Source: Kaistella jeonii | Lineage (GTDB): Bacteria; Bacteroidota; Bacteroidia; Flavobacteriales; Weeksellaceae | Reading direction: 5' to 3' | NCBI RefSeq assembly: GCF_000812865.1 | Contig: NZ_JSYL01000011.1 | Span: 1-64,000 of the forward strand | Length of the DNA: 64,000 nucleotides | Translations under genes and position numbers: made by a program | Notes under the pieces: generated by a model | Database searches by the model: none | Told to the model about the DNA's origin: nothing | What the model saw: only the letters and a program-made list of their open reading frames with translations | In this document: positions 8,485-17,178 of the stretch, in pieces | How the letters are laid out: every line of letters begins with the position of its first letter | Numbering within the stretch: the first letter of the stretch is position 1

Positions 8485-8931
8485 TTAATCTTGATCTTCT
8501 GCAAACCATTCTCCGTAAGAGTTTTCGGTTTCGTGCAATTTAAGATAAGCCAGAGAAACTGTTTCGGGAAGTTGTTTTTTTATTTTATTCGCGATGTCGT
8601 ACAACATATTTTCACACGTCGGCTGATAATCGCAATAAATTACTTTATGACCCTGATTTTCCAGATCTTCACCCAGTTTTTTATGTGGCGAAGTTCCATT
8701 CAACATTACGGCATGATCCCAGACATTAAGAATTTCTGATTTTACAATTTTTTTGATGTCACCAAAATCGACAACCATTCCATTTTTTGGATGGTCTAAG
8801 TCGTTGATCGGATTTCCTTTTACGGCGACAAAAAGTTTATAGGAATGTCCGTGCATATTCTTGCATTTGCCGTCGTAATTGTAGAGAACGTGTGCAGTTT
8901 CGAAAGTGAAAATCTTGGTGATTCGTATCAT
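8485..8931 (-). CDS. queD: 6-carboxytetrahydropterin synthase (QueD/PTPS family)
   Basis: 148 residues. It has the 6-pyruvoyl-tetrahydropterin synthase fold, with zinc-binding histidines in 'FETAHVL' and 'MHGHSYKL' and the catalytic cysteine in 'GKCKNMHGHSY'; 'PTCENMLYDI' and 'LHETENSYGEW' supply the C-terminal catalytic residues. It probably converts dihydroneopterin triphosphate to 6-carboxytetrahydropterin for queuosine synthesis. The ATG lies only 4 nt after a perfect TAnnTTTG promoter box, which predicts a leaderless message. Confidence 0.87.
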   Translation of the reverse strand: MIRITKIFTFETAHVLYNYDGKCKNMHGHSYKLFVAVKGNPINDLDHPKNGMVVDFGDIKKIVKSEILNVWDHAVMLNGTSPHKKLGEDLENQGHKVIYCDYQPTCENMLYDIANKIKKQLPETVSLAYLKLHETENSYGEWFAEDQD

Positions 8932-8935
8932 GGTG

Positions 8936-8943
8936 CAAAGATA
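8936..8943 (-). promoter_or_regulatory. -7 promoter box of queD, immediately before the start codon
   Basis: TATCTTTG on the reverse strand matches the Bacteroidota -7 consensus TAnnTTTG. Only CACC separates it from the ATG, so transcription should begin at or beside the first codon. Confidence 0.55.
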
Positions 8944-9083
8944 AAGAAAGTTTAATCTTTTTAATTACAATTTGCAACTGCAGGAAACTTTTTTAACGCA
9001 AAGACGCAGGATCTAATTTATGTTGCTCTCCAAAAATTACAAACGCAAAGGCGTTTTACTAGAAGGAAAAAAGATATTGAATT

Positions 9084-9116
9084 AACCTTGTCACGGTTTA
9101 GAACCGTGACAAGGTT
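9084..9116. repeat. Palindromic repeat, AACCTTGTCA family (copy 1)
   Basis: Perfect 15-bp arms AACCTTGTCACGGTT / AACCGTGACAAGGTT with a TAG loop, followed by T4. Related palindromes occur at 33311 and 48090. The adjoining 8932-9080 stretch holds degenerate ACGCAAAG-type short repeats and no gene. Confidence 0.8.
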
Positions 9117-9194
9117 TTTTGAGGATCAATAGTCTTTTGACAGATGCAACGTTTAAAAATTATATAGAAAATTAGAGCTTGTTGATTTTCTTGG

Positions 9195-9305
9195 ATTGAT
9201 AAGAAAGCGGGATCTTGCGTGAGCGATTGAAGTGGAAATCCTTTTTTTCAAAGGGATAAGCAAAGGCCAAAAAAAGATTATAACGGAAAGCGCGGTCTTT
9301 TCGCA
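9195..9305 (+). repeat. Dispersed ~120 bp intergenic repeat (partial copy)
   Basis: Contains 'GATTGAAGTGGAAATCC', a poly-T, and 'AACGGAAAGCGCGG', the two conserved blocks of the dispersed family also seen at 30945, 46553, 52401 and elsewhere. An open frame of 83 codons crosses it on the reverse strand, but it has no protein-like features. Confidence 0.55.
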
Positions 9306-9334
9306 GAGGGAAATGCGGTTGGGAAAGATACGCC

Positions 9335-9367
9335 CAAAAAAAACCCTTCCCAAATAGGAGAAGGATT
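9335..9367 (-). terminator. Terminator of aceA
   Basis: On the reverse strand, AATCCTTCTCC - TATTT - GGGAAGGGTT followed by a run of T, about 35 bp past the aceA stop. It has classic intrinsic-terminator geometry with minor stem mismatches. Confidence 0.65.
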
Positions 9368-9400
9368 TCATAACAATTAAAAAAATAGAAAATTTAGGGA

Positions 9401-10687
9401 TCAATGGAACTGTTCAGCTTCGGTTGATCCAGCCAAAGCAGTTGTAGAAGACAATCCAGCGGTTACGACGGTTTGAACTTCATCAAAATAAGAAGTTCCG
9501 ACAAAATTCTGGTGTTTCACTGCGCGGAAACCTTCTTTTTGTAAAGCAAATTCTCTTTCCTGAAGTTCGCTGTATCCAGCCATTCCGCGTTTTTTGTACG
9601 CTAAAGCCAATTCGAACATGGACGTATTTAAAGCGTGGAATCCAGCCAAAGTGATGAATTGAAACTTGTAACCCATCGCGGCTAATTCTTCTCTGAAGGT
9701 TTCCATTTCTGCAACTGACAATTTTGCTGCCCAGTTGAAAGAAGGTGAACAATTGTAAGCCAGCATTTTTCCGGGAAATTTTGCGTGGATTCCTTCTGCG
9801 AATTTTCGCGCATAGTCCAAGTCAGGATTTGAAGTTTCCATCCAAATTAAATCTGCGTAAGGCGCATAAGCCAAACCTCTGTCAATTCCCTGCTCTACTC
9901 CATTTTTCACCTGATAAAATCCTTCGGAAGTTCTTTTTCCGGTTACAAATTTATGATCTCTTTCGTCAATATCTGAGGTTAAAAGATCTGCAGCGTCAGC
10001 ATCGGTTCTGGCGACTAAAAGAGTGGGAACGCCACAAACATCGGCTGCCAAACGTGCGGCAACTAATTTATTGATCGCTTCCTGAGTCGGAACCAAAACT
10101 TTTCCGCCTAAATGTCCGCATTTTTTAGCGGAAGATAATTGATCTTCGAAATGAACTCCAGCTGCTCCGGCTTCTATCATTTGTTTCATCAACTCGAAAG
10201 CGTTTAGATTTCCACCAAAGCCAGCTTCTGCATCTGCGACGATCGGAACTAAATAATCTTTGCAATTCGCTTCATCAATATTATTTACGGTCTGAATTTG
10301 ATCAGCTCTCAACAACGCATTGTTAATTCTTTTCACCACAGACGGAACTGAATTCGCAGGATACAAACTTTGGTCTGGATACATTTCGCCACTCAAATTC
10401 GCATCTGCAGCAACTTGCCATCCTGAAAGATAAATTGCTTCTAACCCAGCGTCAACCTCCTGTACGGCTTGATTTCCGGTTAATGCACCTAATCCTGCCA
10501 CAAAATCTTGGGTATTTAATTGGTTCCACAATTTCTCAGACATTAATTTTGCAATGGTGTACTCGAGTTTATAAGAACCTCGAAGTTTCAATACTTTTTC
10601 TGCGGAATAAGGTCTTTTGATACCATTCCATCTTGGGCTTTCTAACCATTCTTTTTCCAGTTGCTGGATTTGTTCTTGCTTTTTCAT
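9401..10687 (-). CDS. aceA: Isocitrate lyase
   Basis: 428 residues, normal for bacterial isocitrate lyase. The family signature 'KKCGHLGGK' with catalytic C190 is present, as are 'ADAEAGFGG' (metal site) and the C-terminal '[13 protein letters not shown]'. It splits isocitrate to glyoxylate and succinate, the first step of the glyoxylate shunt used on acetate or fatty acids. It follows aceB on the same strand after a 250-bp gap that holds a small hairpin. It probably shares control with aceB through the divergent RamB/ScfR-type regulator. Confidence 0.95.
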   Translation of the reverse strand: MKKQEQIQQLEKEWLESPRWNGIKRPYSAEKVLKLRGSYKLEYTIAKLMSEKLWNQLNTQDFVAGLGALTGNQAVQEVDAGLEAIYLSGWQVAADANLSGEMYPDQSLYPANSVPSVVKRINNALLRADQIQTVNNIDEANCKDYLVPIVADAEAGFGGNLNAFELMKQMIEAGAAGVHFEDQLSSAKKCGHLGGKVLVPTQEAINKLVAARLAADVCGVPTLLVARTDADAADLLTSDIDERDHKFVTGKRTSEGFYQVKNGVEQGIDRGLAYAPYADLIWMETSNPDLDYARKFAEGIHAKFPGKMLAYNCSPSFNWAAKLSVAEMETFREELAAMGYKFQFITLAGFHALNTSMFELALAYKKRGMAGYSELQEREFALQKEGFRAVKHQNFVGTSYFDEVQTVVTAGLSSTTALAGSTEAEQFH

Positions 10688-10727
10688 ATCGATTTTGTTT
10701 TTGTATTTTTTTATGGAGTATTTTTAA

Positions 10728-10746
10728 TCTCGTCTTAAGGACGAGA
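10728..10746. other. Hairpin in the aceB-aceA gap
   Basis: TCTCGTC-TTAAG-GACGAGA, 7-bp perfect arms, followed by CAAAGATTTTTTT. It resembles the central hairpin (CGTC...GACGAG) of the dispersed intergenic repeats, so it may be a fragment of that family as well as an mRNA hairpin. The rest of 10688-10939 shows nothing. Confidence 0.45.
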
Positions 10747-10939
10747 CAAAGATTTTTTTAAAATTATTCTTCTAAAAATTACGGTTGCAAAGGGAATTTT
10801 CATTTTTTTACCCTTGAGTTACTTTTTTTTGGTTACATTTTCTCAAAATGGAAAACACTTTATAAATTCACCATTCACTATTGACCATTGACTTCTCCTG
10901 GCTCTTTTTACTTTTTCCTTGGCTCATTTAAATTGGCTC

Positions 10940-12517
10940 TTAAATAAACTGATACGCTTTCAAAGTCAGGAATTCTGCGAAATTATCATTGAGAATAAGA
11001 TCATCAAAAAGTTCAGTCGCCAATTCGAATTTTCCATTTTTGTAGCGGTCTTCACCAACGTAATTTTTAATTTTCTCTAATTCCTCTTCTTGCCAGTTCA
11101 AAACCATTTCGGGCATTAAAGTTCTGCCGTCTTCTAGTTTCGCTTCGTTTTTCAGCCATTGCCAAATTTGAGTTCTGGAGATTTCTGCGGTCGCCGCGTC
11201 TTCCATTAAGTTGTATAAAGCTGCGGCTCCAACTCCCATTAACCAAGATTCGAGGTAAAGTATTCCGACATTAATATTTTTACGAACGCCATTTTCGGTT
11301 ATTGTTCCTTTTGGAATTTCAAGAAGATCTTCTTCTGAAATATGATACTCTTCAAATTTCTTATGGATTTGATTAGGAGTCGGCATAAATTCATCAAAGA
11401 TTTTCTTTGCAACAGAAACCAAACCTGGATGCGCAACCCAAGTTCCGTCGTGGCCATTTTTTACTTCTCGTTCTTTGTCTGCACGAACTTTCGCATAAGC
11501 GATCTCGTTTTCTGCTTCGTTATTTTTTACCGGAATTTGCGCCGCCATTCCGCCCATTGCATGAACATTTCTTTTATGACAAACCTGAATAACTCTTTTG
11601 GAATAAGCACTCATAAATGGCGAAGTCATGGTCACCTGATCTCTGTCGGGAACTAAAAATTCCGGAAGATTTCTGAATTTTTTGATGTAGGAAAAAATAT
11701 AATCCCATCGTCCGCAATTCAATCCGGAACTGTGTTCTTTTAATTCATATAAAATTTCGTCGAGTTGAAAAGCAGCTGTGATAGTTTCAATTAAAACTGT
11801 TGCTTTGATTATTCCTTGCGGAATTTCTAAATAATCCTGCGAAAATTTAAAAACATCATTCCACCATTTTGCTTCCTTGTAATGTTCTAATTTTGGTAAG
11901 TAAAAATAAGGTCCGCTCCCGTTCTCAATTAATTGTTTAGCATTTCTAAAGAAGTAGATCCCGAAATCAATTAAAGAAGCAGAAGCTTTTTCTCCATTGA
12001 ATTCAATATTTTTTTCTTCTAAATGCAAACCTCTTGGACGAACTAAAAGCGTGGCTAAATTTTCTCCAAGTTCATATTTTTTACCATTTTCATTTTCGAA
12101 ACTGATGGTTCTGTTGACTGCATCAGATAGGTTTCTTTGACCATCCATACAATTTTGCCACGTCGGAGAATTACTGTCTTCGAAATCTGCCATAAAAGTT
12201 GATGAGCCAGAATTTAAAGCATTGATGACCATTTTTCTTTCTACAGGTCCGGTAATTTCTACGCGGCGATCAAGTAGATCTTTGGGCAAAGGATTACAAA
12301 CCCAATTTCCATTTCTTATTTCTTCAGTTTCGGGTAAAAATTGAGGAAGTTGATGATGATCGAATTCCACTTGTTTCATTTTTCTAGAATGAAGAAGCGC
12401 GATTCTTTCATTATTAAATTTCGAATGAAGTTCCGTTAAAAAACTTACCAATTCGGATGTAAAAATTTCGCCGTATTGTTCTTGAGGAAGAATTTGAAAT
12501 TGTGTTGCCGTTTCCAT
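10940..12517 (-). CDS. aceB: Malate synthase A
   Basis: 525 residues, matching malate synthase A. Recognisable blocks are 'TGPVERKMVINALNSGSSTFMADFEDS' (its acidic metal-site segment), 'LLVRPRGLHL', 'GIIKATVLIETITAAFQ', 'RWDYIFSYIK' and 'AHPGLV'. It condenses glyoxylate with acetyl-CoA to malate, completing the shunt with aceA downstream. The promoter region contains TAGGTTTG and, just upstream of it, a perfect palindrome AGCGAACGTTCGCT that is a likely site for the divergently encoded regulator. Confidence 0.95.
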   Translation of the reverse strand: METATQFQILPQEQYGEIFTSELVSFLTELHSKFNNERIALLHSRKMKQVEFDHHQLPQFLPETEEIRNGNWVCNPLPKDLLDRRVEITGPVERKMVINALNSGSSTFMADFEDSNSPTWQNCMDGQRNLSDAVNRTISFENENGKKYELGENLATLLVRPRGLHLEEKNIEFNGEKASASLIDFGIYFFRNAKQLIENGSGPYFYLPKLEHYKEAKWWNDVFKFSQDYLEIPQGIIKATVLIETITAAFQLDEILYELKEHSSGLNCGRWDYIFSYIKKFRNLPEFLVPDRDQVTMTSPFMSAYSKRVIQVCHKRNVHAMGGMAAQIPVKNNEAENEIAYAKVRADKEREVKNGHDGTWVAHPGLVSVAKKIFDEFMPTPNQIHKKFEEYHISEEDLLEIPKGTITENGVRKNINVGILYLESWLMGVGAAALYNLMEDAATAEISRTQIWQWLKNEAKLEDGRTLMPEMVLNWQEEELEKIKNYVGEDRYKNGKFELATELFDDLILNDNFAEFLTLKAYQFI

Positions 12518-12546
12518 TTTGTGTAAACTTTAATGATTTGGTATGA

Positions 12547-12554
12547 CAAACCTA
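12547..12554 (-). promoter_or_regulatory. -7 promoter box of aceB
   Basis: TAGGTTTG on the reverse strand (consensus TAnnTTTG), 30 bp before the aceB ATG. A TTG lies 15 bp upstream of it, directly next to the operator palindrome at 12574. Confidence 0.5.
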
Positions 12555-12573
12555 CAAAAAAATATTCACCAAC

Positions 12574-12587
12574 AGCGAACGTTCGCT
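12574..12587. promoter_or_regulatory. Perfect palindrome, operator candidate for the glyoxylate regulator
   Basis: AGCGAACGTTCGCT is a 14-bp perfect palindrome between divergent aceB and the regulator gene. A related half-conserved site follows at 12609. The shared TGCGAAC/AGCGAAC half-site suggests two dimers. Confidence 0.6.
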
Positions 12588-12608
12588 AATTTTTTTTAAT
12601 AAATATTA

Positions 12609-12622
12609 TGCGAACAATCGCT
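12609..12622. promoter_or_regulatory. Second, imperfect operator candidate
   Basis: TGCGAACAATCGCT is an imperfect copy of the palindrome at 12574 (GCGAA and CGCT half-sites kept), 35 bp centre-to-centre away. It lies just upstream of the regulator's own -7 box at 12633, consistent with autoregulation. Confidence 0.5.
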
Positions 12623-12632
12623 TAAATTTATT

Positions 12633-12640
12633 TATCTTTG
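12633..12640 (+). promoter_or_regulatory. -7 promoter box of the XRE regulator
   Basis: TATCTTTG matches TAnnTTTG, 55 bp before the ATG at 12695, giving a leader of about 50 nt. Confidence 0.5.
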
Positions 12641-12694
12641 TGTTCATCGTATTCTACAATCTATTTAGAAATAGTATAAATTAATTTTCGGTCA

Positions 12695-14164
12695 ATGGCA
12701 AATGATAGTGATTTTATAAAAACCGTTTTCGGCTTGAAAATGAAGCAGTTCCGACAAAAGAAAAACTTTTCTTTACAAGATCTTGCGAATTCAACAGGAG
12801 TTTCAAAATCATATTTGAATGAGATTGAAAACGGTAAGAAATATCCGAAGCATGATAAAATTGCACAATTAGCTGAAGCACTGAACTGTACTTACGATGA
12901 TTTGGTTTCCACAAAACTGGATAAAAGTTTAGCACCGATTACAGAGATCTTGCAATCTGATTTTTTTAAAGAAATTCCGCTCGATCTTTTCGGGATCAAC
13001 AAAAACAACCTCATCAGTATAATTAGTGATGCGCCGAAAAAAGTAACGGCTTTCATTAATACTTTAATAGAAATTTCTAAGAACTATAATTTAAGTAAAG
13101 AGCGATTTTACTTTGCCGTGATCAGAAGTTTTCAGGAATTATACGATAATTATTTTCCAGAAATTGAGGACAAAGCGAATAATTATATTTTAGAAAATAA
13201 TCTTTCAAACAAGCCATATTCGGGGGAGTTTGAACTCATTTTAAAGAAAGAATTTCAGTATGAAATTAAATCTTTAGATTTGGAACAATATGGCGCTTCC
13301 GGGAAACTACGTTCGCTTTATATTCCCGAGAAAAAATTACTTTTATTAAATGAACTTTTAGATGAAGATCAGAAGACCTTTATCTTGGCAAAAGAAATTG
13401 GATTTAATATTCTGAACTTAAATCCGCGTCCGAACACTTATTCCTGGTTGGATTTTACAAGTTTCGAAGAACTGCTTAATAATTATTACGCTTCTTACTT
13501 TGCAGGATGTTTATTGATCCGAAAAGATTTATTATCTCATGAAATTAACGAGTTTTTTCAAAATGCAGAATGGGATCCAAAACTTTTTGAAAATCTAATT
13601 GAAGAATTTACCAATTCACCAGAAACTTTCTATTATCGACTGACCAATATTCTGCCGCAAGAACTGGGTATTAAAGATTTGTTTTACCTCTGTTTCACGA
13701 AGAAGAAAAATACAGATAAAATTCAAATTTTAAAGGAATTACATTTGAATCAACAACAGGCTCCACATGCAAATGCGACGAGTGAACATTATTGTAGAAG
13801 ATGGATTGCAGTGAAGAACCTTTCTAATTTAAAGGGAAATGAAAAAGTTACCGATGCTCAAATTTCACATTATAAAGACAGCGGTTTAACTTATTTGGTA
13901 ATTTCTACTTCTCAGAAAAATCCCTTTTCAGATGGAACCAATAGAAGTTATTGCATTGGTATTTTATTAAATTCGAATTCTTTAAAGAAAATTAAATTTG
14001 CAAAAAGTGATCAAATCAAAACCGTGAATGTTGGTGTGACGTGCGAGTTTTGCAGCATTCCGGATTGTGAGGTTCGACAAGCACCACCTTTGAGATTAGA
14101 GAAAGAAATCTTTAATGAAAATATGAAAAAGTCGATTCAGAAGATTCGGAAGGAAATGCTGTAA
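12695..14164 (+). CDS. XRE-family regulator of the RamB/ScfR type, likely glyoxylate-shunt control
   Basis: 489 residues. The N-terminal helix-turn-helix (residues ~10-65) carries 'MKQFRQKKNFSLQDLANSTGVSKSYLNEIENGKKYP'-type XRE motifs. The middle contains a degenerate IrrE/ImmA-like segment, where 'DEDQKTFILAKEIGFNIL' replaces the catalytic HExxH. The C-terminal domain has clustered cysteines ('VTCEFCSIPDCEVRQAPP', ~residues 450-470), as in short-chain fatty acyl regulators. RamB of Corynebacterium, from this group, controls aceA/aceB, and here the gene is divergent from aceB-aceA with palindromic operator candidates. The role is inferred from family and context. Confidence 0.8.
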   Translation: MANDSDFIKTVFGLKMKQFRQKKNFSLQDLANSTGVSKSYLNEIENGKKYPKHDKIAQLAEALNCTYDDLVSTKLDKSLAPITEILQSDFFKEIPLDLFGINKNNLISIISDAPKKVTAFINTLIEISKNYNLSKERFYFAVIRSFQELYDNYFPEIEDKANNYILENNLSNKPYSGEFELILKKEFQYEIKSLDLEQYGASGKLRSLYIPEKKLLLLNELLDEDQKTFILAKEIGFNILNLNPRPNTYSWLDFTSFEELLNNYYASYFAGCLLIRKDLLSHEINEFFQNAEWDPKLFENLIEEFTNSPETFYYRLTNILPQELGIKDLFYLCFTKKKNTDKIQILKELHLNQQQAPHANATSEHYCRRWIAVKNLSNLKGNEKVTDAQISHYKDSGLTYLVISTSQKNPFSDGTNRSYCIGILLNSNSLKKIKFAKSDQIKTVNVGVTCEFCSIPDCEVRQAPPLRLEKEIFNENMKKSIQKIRKEML

Positions 14165-14216
14165 ATATTAAATTCCATTAAAAACTAAATCGTAACTTTC
14201 ATTAAACAAATGATGA

Positions 14217-14870
14217 ATGCTTTTACTGGATTTACTTTTCCCGAATCGCTGTGTGGAGTGCAATCGCATCATTCATCACGATGAAGCAGTGTGTGAATTG
14301 TGTTTTGACCAGATCTACTTTACGCATCATGACTATTCCGAAAGTAATCTTTTAACCGAAAAATGTCGCCTACTCTTTCCAATCGAACAGGCGTTTGCAT
14401 TAATGCAGTTCGAGGAAGAAAGTACAAGTCAAAAAATTATTCATCAGCTGAAATATGGAAAAAGGGAGAAAATTGGAAAAATTATTGCCAACTGGACATT
14501 AGAAAAAATGGATTTTACGGATTTGAAACCAGATCTTTTGGTAACGGTTCCGCTTCATCCCAAAAAATTAAAAGAACGCGGTTACAATCAGTTGCATCTT
14601 TTTACCGATACGCTTTCCAAAGAACTGAAAATACCGTGTGATCACCATTTAATCAAAAGGAATTTTTACAAAAAAGCACAAGCAAAAAAACGCCGGGAGC
14701 AGAGAACTTTTAATGAAAATCTATTTTCAATTACGAAACAAATCTCAAATCAGCATATTTTAATTATCGACGATGTTTTTACCACAGGAAATACGATGAG
14801 TGCTGTTGCGTGGGAAATTTTAAAAGCCGGAAATAATAAAGTGAGTATTTTGGTAATGGCGATGGATTGA
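14217..14870 (+). CDS. comF: ComF family phosphoribosyltransferase-like protein
   Basis: 217 residues. An N-terminal zinc ribbon ('NRCVECNRII' and 'AVCELCFDQI') is followed by a type-I phosphoribosyltransferase domain with PRPP loop 'ILIIDDVFTTGNTMSA' (~residue 180). 'VPLHPKKLKERGYNQ' is the typical ComF block. ComF proteins act in DNA uptake and recombination in competent bacteria; the biochemical reaction is not settled. It sits 50 bp after the regulator on the same strand. A degenerate 'CACAGATTTCACGGATTTG' repeat lies just after the stop. Confidence 0.85.
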   Translation: MLLLDLLFPNRCVECNRIIHHDEAVCELCFDQIYFTHHDYSESNLLTEKCRLLFPIEQAFALMQFEEESTSQKIIHQLKYGKREKIGKIIANWTLEKMDFTDLKPDLLVTVPLHPKKLKERGYNQLHLFTDTLSKELKIPCDHHLIKRNFYKKAQAKKRREQRTFNENLFSITKQISNQHILIIDDVFTTGNTMSAVAWEILKAGNNKVSILVMAMD

Positions 14871-14945
14871 GAAGCGCACAGATTTCACGGATTTGCACAG
14901 ATGTTCTTATTAAAAATTTTAATTTAAAAAAAATCACAAAAACAA

Positions 14946-15596
14946 TTATTTCTGTAGTTTTTCACCATAAGACAAATCTCCGGCGTCACCTAAACCTGGC
15001 GAAATATAACCTTTGGAAGTTAATTTTTCATCAATCACTCCCACCCAAATATTTGCTTCGGGGTAAGCTTTTTGAATCGTATCAACTCCTTGTTGAGATG
15101 CAATTGCGGCAACAATATGAAGTTGCGTAGGTTTTCCGTGATTCAATAAATCTTTGATGGCTTCAATTAAACTAGCGCCCGTTGCTAACATGGGATCTGC
15201 AACAATCAAAGGTCTTCCATCAATATTCGGACAAGTTAAATAATCCTGTTTGATGGAGAAATAATCGTTCGCATCGTGTTTTCGATAAGCGGCAACAAAT
15301 CCACAATCTGCTTTGTCCAAATAATTTAAAATTCCTTGAAACAAAGGAACTCCAGCTCTTAAAATCGTTGTAATTACAGGTTGAACAGCAACTTCCTGAG
15401 CTTTTATTTTATCCAATGGCGTGATGATTTCAATTTCCTTTTGATCTAAATGTTTGCTGATTTCGAAGGCGGCAATTTCTCCGATGCGTTCCATATTGCG
15501 ACGGAATCTCAAACGGTCACTTTGTATATCTACATTTCGAAGTTCGTTGATCCAGGTGTTGACTAGAGAAAAGTTATCTGAAAGAATTGTTATCAT
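14946..15596 (-). CDS. upp: Uracil phosphoribosyltransferase
   Basis: 216 residues, the usual length. The PRPP-binding motif 'VADPMLATGASLIEAI' and the C-terminal 'GLGDAGDLSYG' are clear. It salvages uracil with PRPP to UMP in the cytoplasm. The gene converges with comF and follows der on the same strand after a good intrinsic terminator, so it is probably transcribed on its own. Confidence 0.92.
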   Translation of the reverse strand: MITILSDNFSLVNTWINELRNVDIQSDRLRFRRNMERIGEIAAFEISKHLDQKEIEIITPLDKIKAQEVAVQPVITTILRAGVPLFQGILNYLDKADCGFVAAYRKHDANDYFSIKQDYLTCPNIDGRPLIVADPMLATGASLIEAIKDLLNHGKPTQLHIVAAIASQQGVDTIQKAYPEANIWVGVIDEKLTSKGYISPGLGDAGDLSYGEKLQK

Positions 15597-15640
15597 TACT
15601 ATAAGTTAGGTTGCAAAGTTCGTGAAAAATTAAGGTATTA

Positions 15641-15673
15641 AAAAGCCCTTTAGAAAAAATCTAAAAGGCTTTT
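15641..15673 (-). terminator. Terminator of der
   Basis: On the reverse strand, AAAAGCCTTTTAGA - loop - TCTAAAGGGCTTTT ending in T5. It sits 5 bp past the der stop codon. Confidence 0.75.
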
Positions 15674-15677
15674 GTTT

Positions 15678-16985
15678 TTATTTTTGTCTGAAGTAAACTT
15701 CAATAGGAACTCCGGTAAAGCCAAAATGTTTTCGAAGTTGGTTTTCTGTAAATCTTTTGTAGGCTTCCTTTACATATTGTGGTAAGTTGCAGAAAAATAC
15801 AAACTGCGGACTTGGAGTAGGAAGTTGTACGCAATATTTAATTTTTACGTACTTCCCTTTCAAAGCTGGTGGCGGCGTTTTTTCAAAAACAGGTAGCATA
15901 ATTTCGTTCAACTTAGAAGTTTTAATTTTCTTTGCTCTGTTTGCATACACTTCCATCGCAACTTCAACAGTTTTTAGAATTCTCTGTTTCGTTAATGCGG
16001 AAATAAAGAGAATTGGAATATCGGTGAACTGACCAATTTTTGCTTTAATTTGTTCTTCGAAATCACGTGTAGTATTGGTTTCTTTTTCAACAAGATCCCA
16101 CTTATTCACAACGATCACGATTCCTTTTCTGTTTTTCTGAGCCAGTCCGAAAATGTTCATATCCTGAGATTCCCAACCTAAAGTGGCGTCAACCATGATG
16201 ATCACGATATCAGAATACTCAATTGAACGCACGGAACGCATCACTGAATAAAATTCCAGATCTTCTTTTACTTTCGCTTTACGACGCATTCCGGCGGTAT
16301 CAACCAAAACAAATTCGTGTCCGAATTTGTTGTATAAAGTTTGAATAGAATCACGCGTTGTTCCTGCAACATCAGTTACAATATTTTGCTCTTTGTCTAA
16401 AAGCGCGTTGGTTAAAGTAGATTTCCCAACATTTGGTCTCCCTGCAATCGTAATTTTTGGTAAACCTTCAAAAGGATCTTTGTATTCGGTAGTAGGGAAA
16501 TCTCTTACGATATCATCCAACAACTCTCCTGTTCCGGAACCTGTTGCAGAAGACATGGTGTAATATTTTGAAATTCCTAACTGATAAAATTCGGTAGCAG
16601 CTAATTCTTCTCTGGCGGAATCAGCTTTGTTAACCACGATGTACACAGGCTTATTGGCACGGCGTAACATTTCATGAATTTCGATATCAGTATCTGTTAA
16701 GCCTTCAGCAACGTTCAGCATGAAGATGATTGAGGTCGCTTCATCAACGGCTAATTCAACCTGTTTGATAATTTCTCCCTGAAATGCATCTTCGGTATCT
16801 ACTTCATAACCTCCGGTATCGATAACGGTAAATTCAACGCCGTTCCAGTCAGATTTTCCGTAGTGACGGTCTCTGGTAACTCCGGCTGTAGAATCTACAA
16901 TTGCTTCTCTTCGTTCTAGAAAACGGTTAAAAAGGGTGGATTTCCCAACGTTGGGACGTCCTACTATGGCGACGATATTCGACAT
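15678..16985 (-). CDS. der: Ribosome biogenesis GTPase Der (EngA)
   Basis: About 435 residues from ATG 16985 (MSNIVAIVGRPNVGKST); the open frame extends 23 codons upstream, but that part lies in the leader after the promoter box. Two tandem GTPase domains each carry a P-loop 'GRPNVGKST', a 'DTGG'/'DTAG' G3 motif and an 'NKAD'/'NKWD' G4 motif, followed by a C-terminal KH-like domain. Der acts in 50S subunit assembly. It is a housekeeping gene of normal length with a terminator immediately downstream. Confidence 0.95.
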   Translation of the reverse strand: MSNIVAIVGRPNVGKSTLFNRFLERREAIVDSTAGVTRDRHYGKSDWNGVEFTVIDTGGYEVDTEDAFQGEIIKQVELAVDEATSIIFMLNVAEGLTDTDIEIHEMLRRANKPVYIVVNKADSAREELAATEFYQLGISKYYTMSSATGSGTGELLDDIVRDFPTTEYKDPFEGLPKITIAGRPNVGKSTLTNALLDKEQNIVTDVAGTTRDSIQTLYNKFGHEFVLVDTAGMRRKAKVKEDLEFYSVMRSVRSIEYSDIVIIMVDATLGWESQDMNIFGLAQKNRKGIVIVVNKWDLVEKETNTTRDFEEQIKAKIGQFTDIPILFISALTKQRILKTVEVAMEVYANRAKKIKTSKLNEIMLPVFEKTPPPALKGKYVKIKYCVQLPTPSPQFVFFCNLPQYVKEAYKRFTENQLRKHFGFTGVPIEVYFRQK

Positions 16986-17051
16986 AAAATTTTGTTTAAT
17001 AATATTTATTATTAATGGGTTACTCGAACTTTTCGAGCCCAAAAATTTTTG

Positions 17052-17059
17052 CAAAGATA
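17052..17059 (-). promoter_or_regulatory. -7 promoter box of der
   Basis: TATCTTTG on the reverse strand (consensus TAnnTTTG), 66 bp upstream of the ATG at 16985. It excludes the longest in-frame start at 17054 from being transcribed and so supports the shorter protein. Confidence 0.55.
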
Positions 17060-17178
17060 GTTTTTTTTGATGTAGAATTTATTTGTTCTAATATTTGTAA
17101 CTTTTCCTCTGAAAACTTTACTCATTGAGGAGGTTTTAAAATCATTAAAACTATAAAAAAAACTAAAAAATTAAAATT

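Noticed and set aside
9153-9404. 83-codon reverse open frame downstream of aceA
   Set aside because: It covers a dispersed repeat and the aceA terminator, overlaps the aceA stop, and its composition (runs of K, F, I) is not protein-like.
14871-14945. Promoter or gene in the comF-upp gap
   Set aside because: The short stretch is convergent and holds only a degenerate CACAGATTTCACGG-type repeat.
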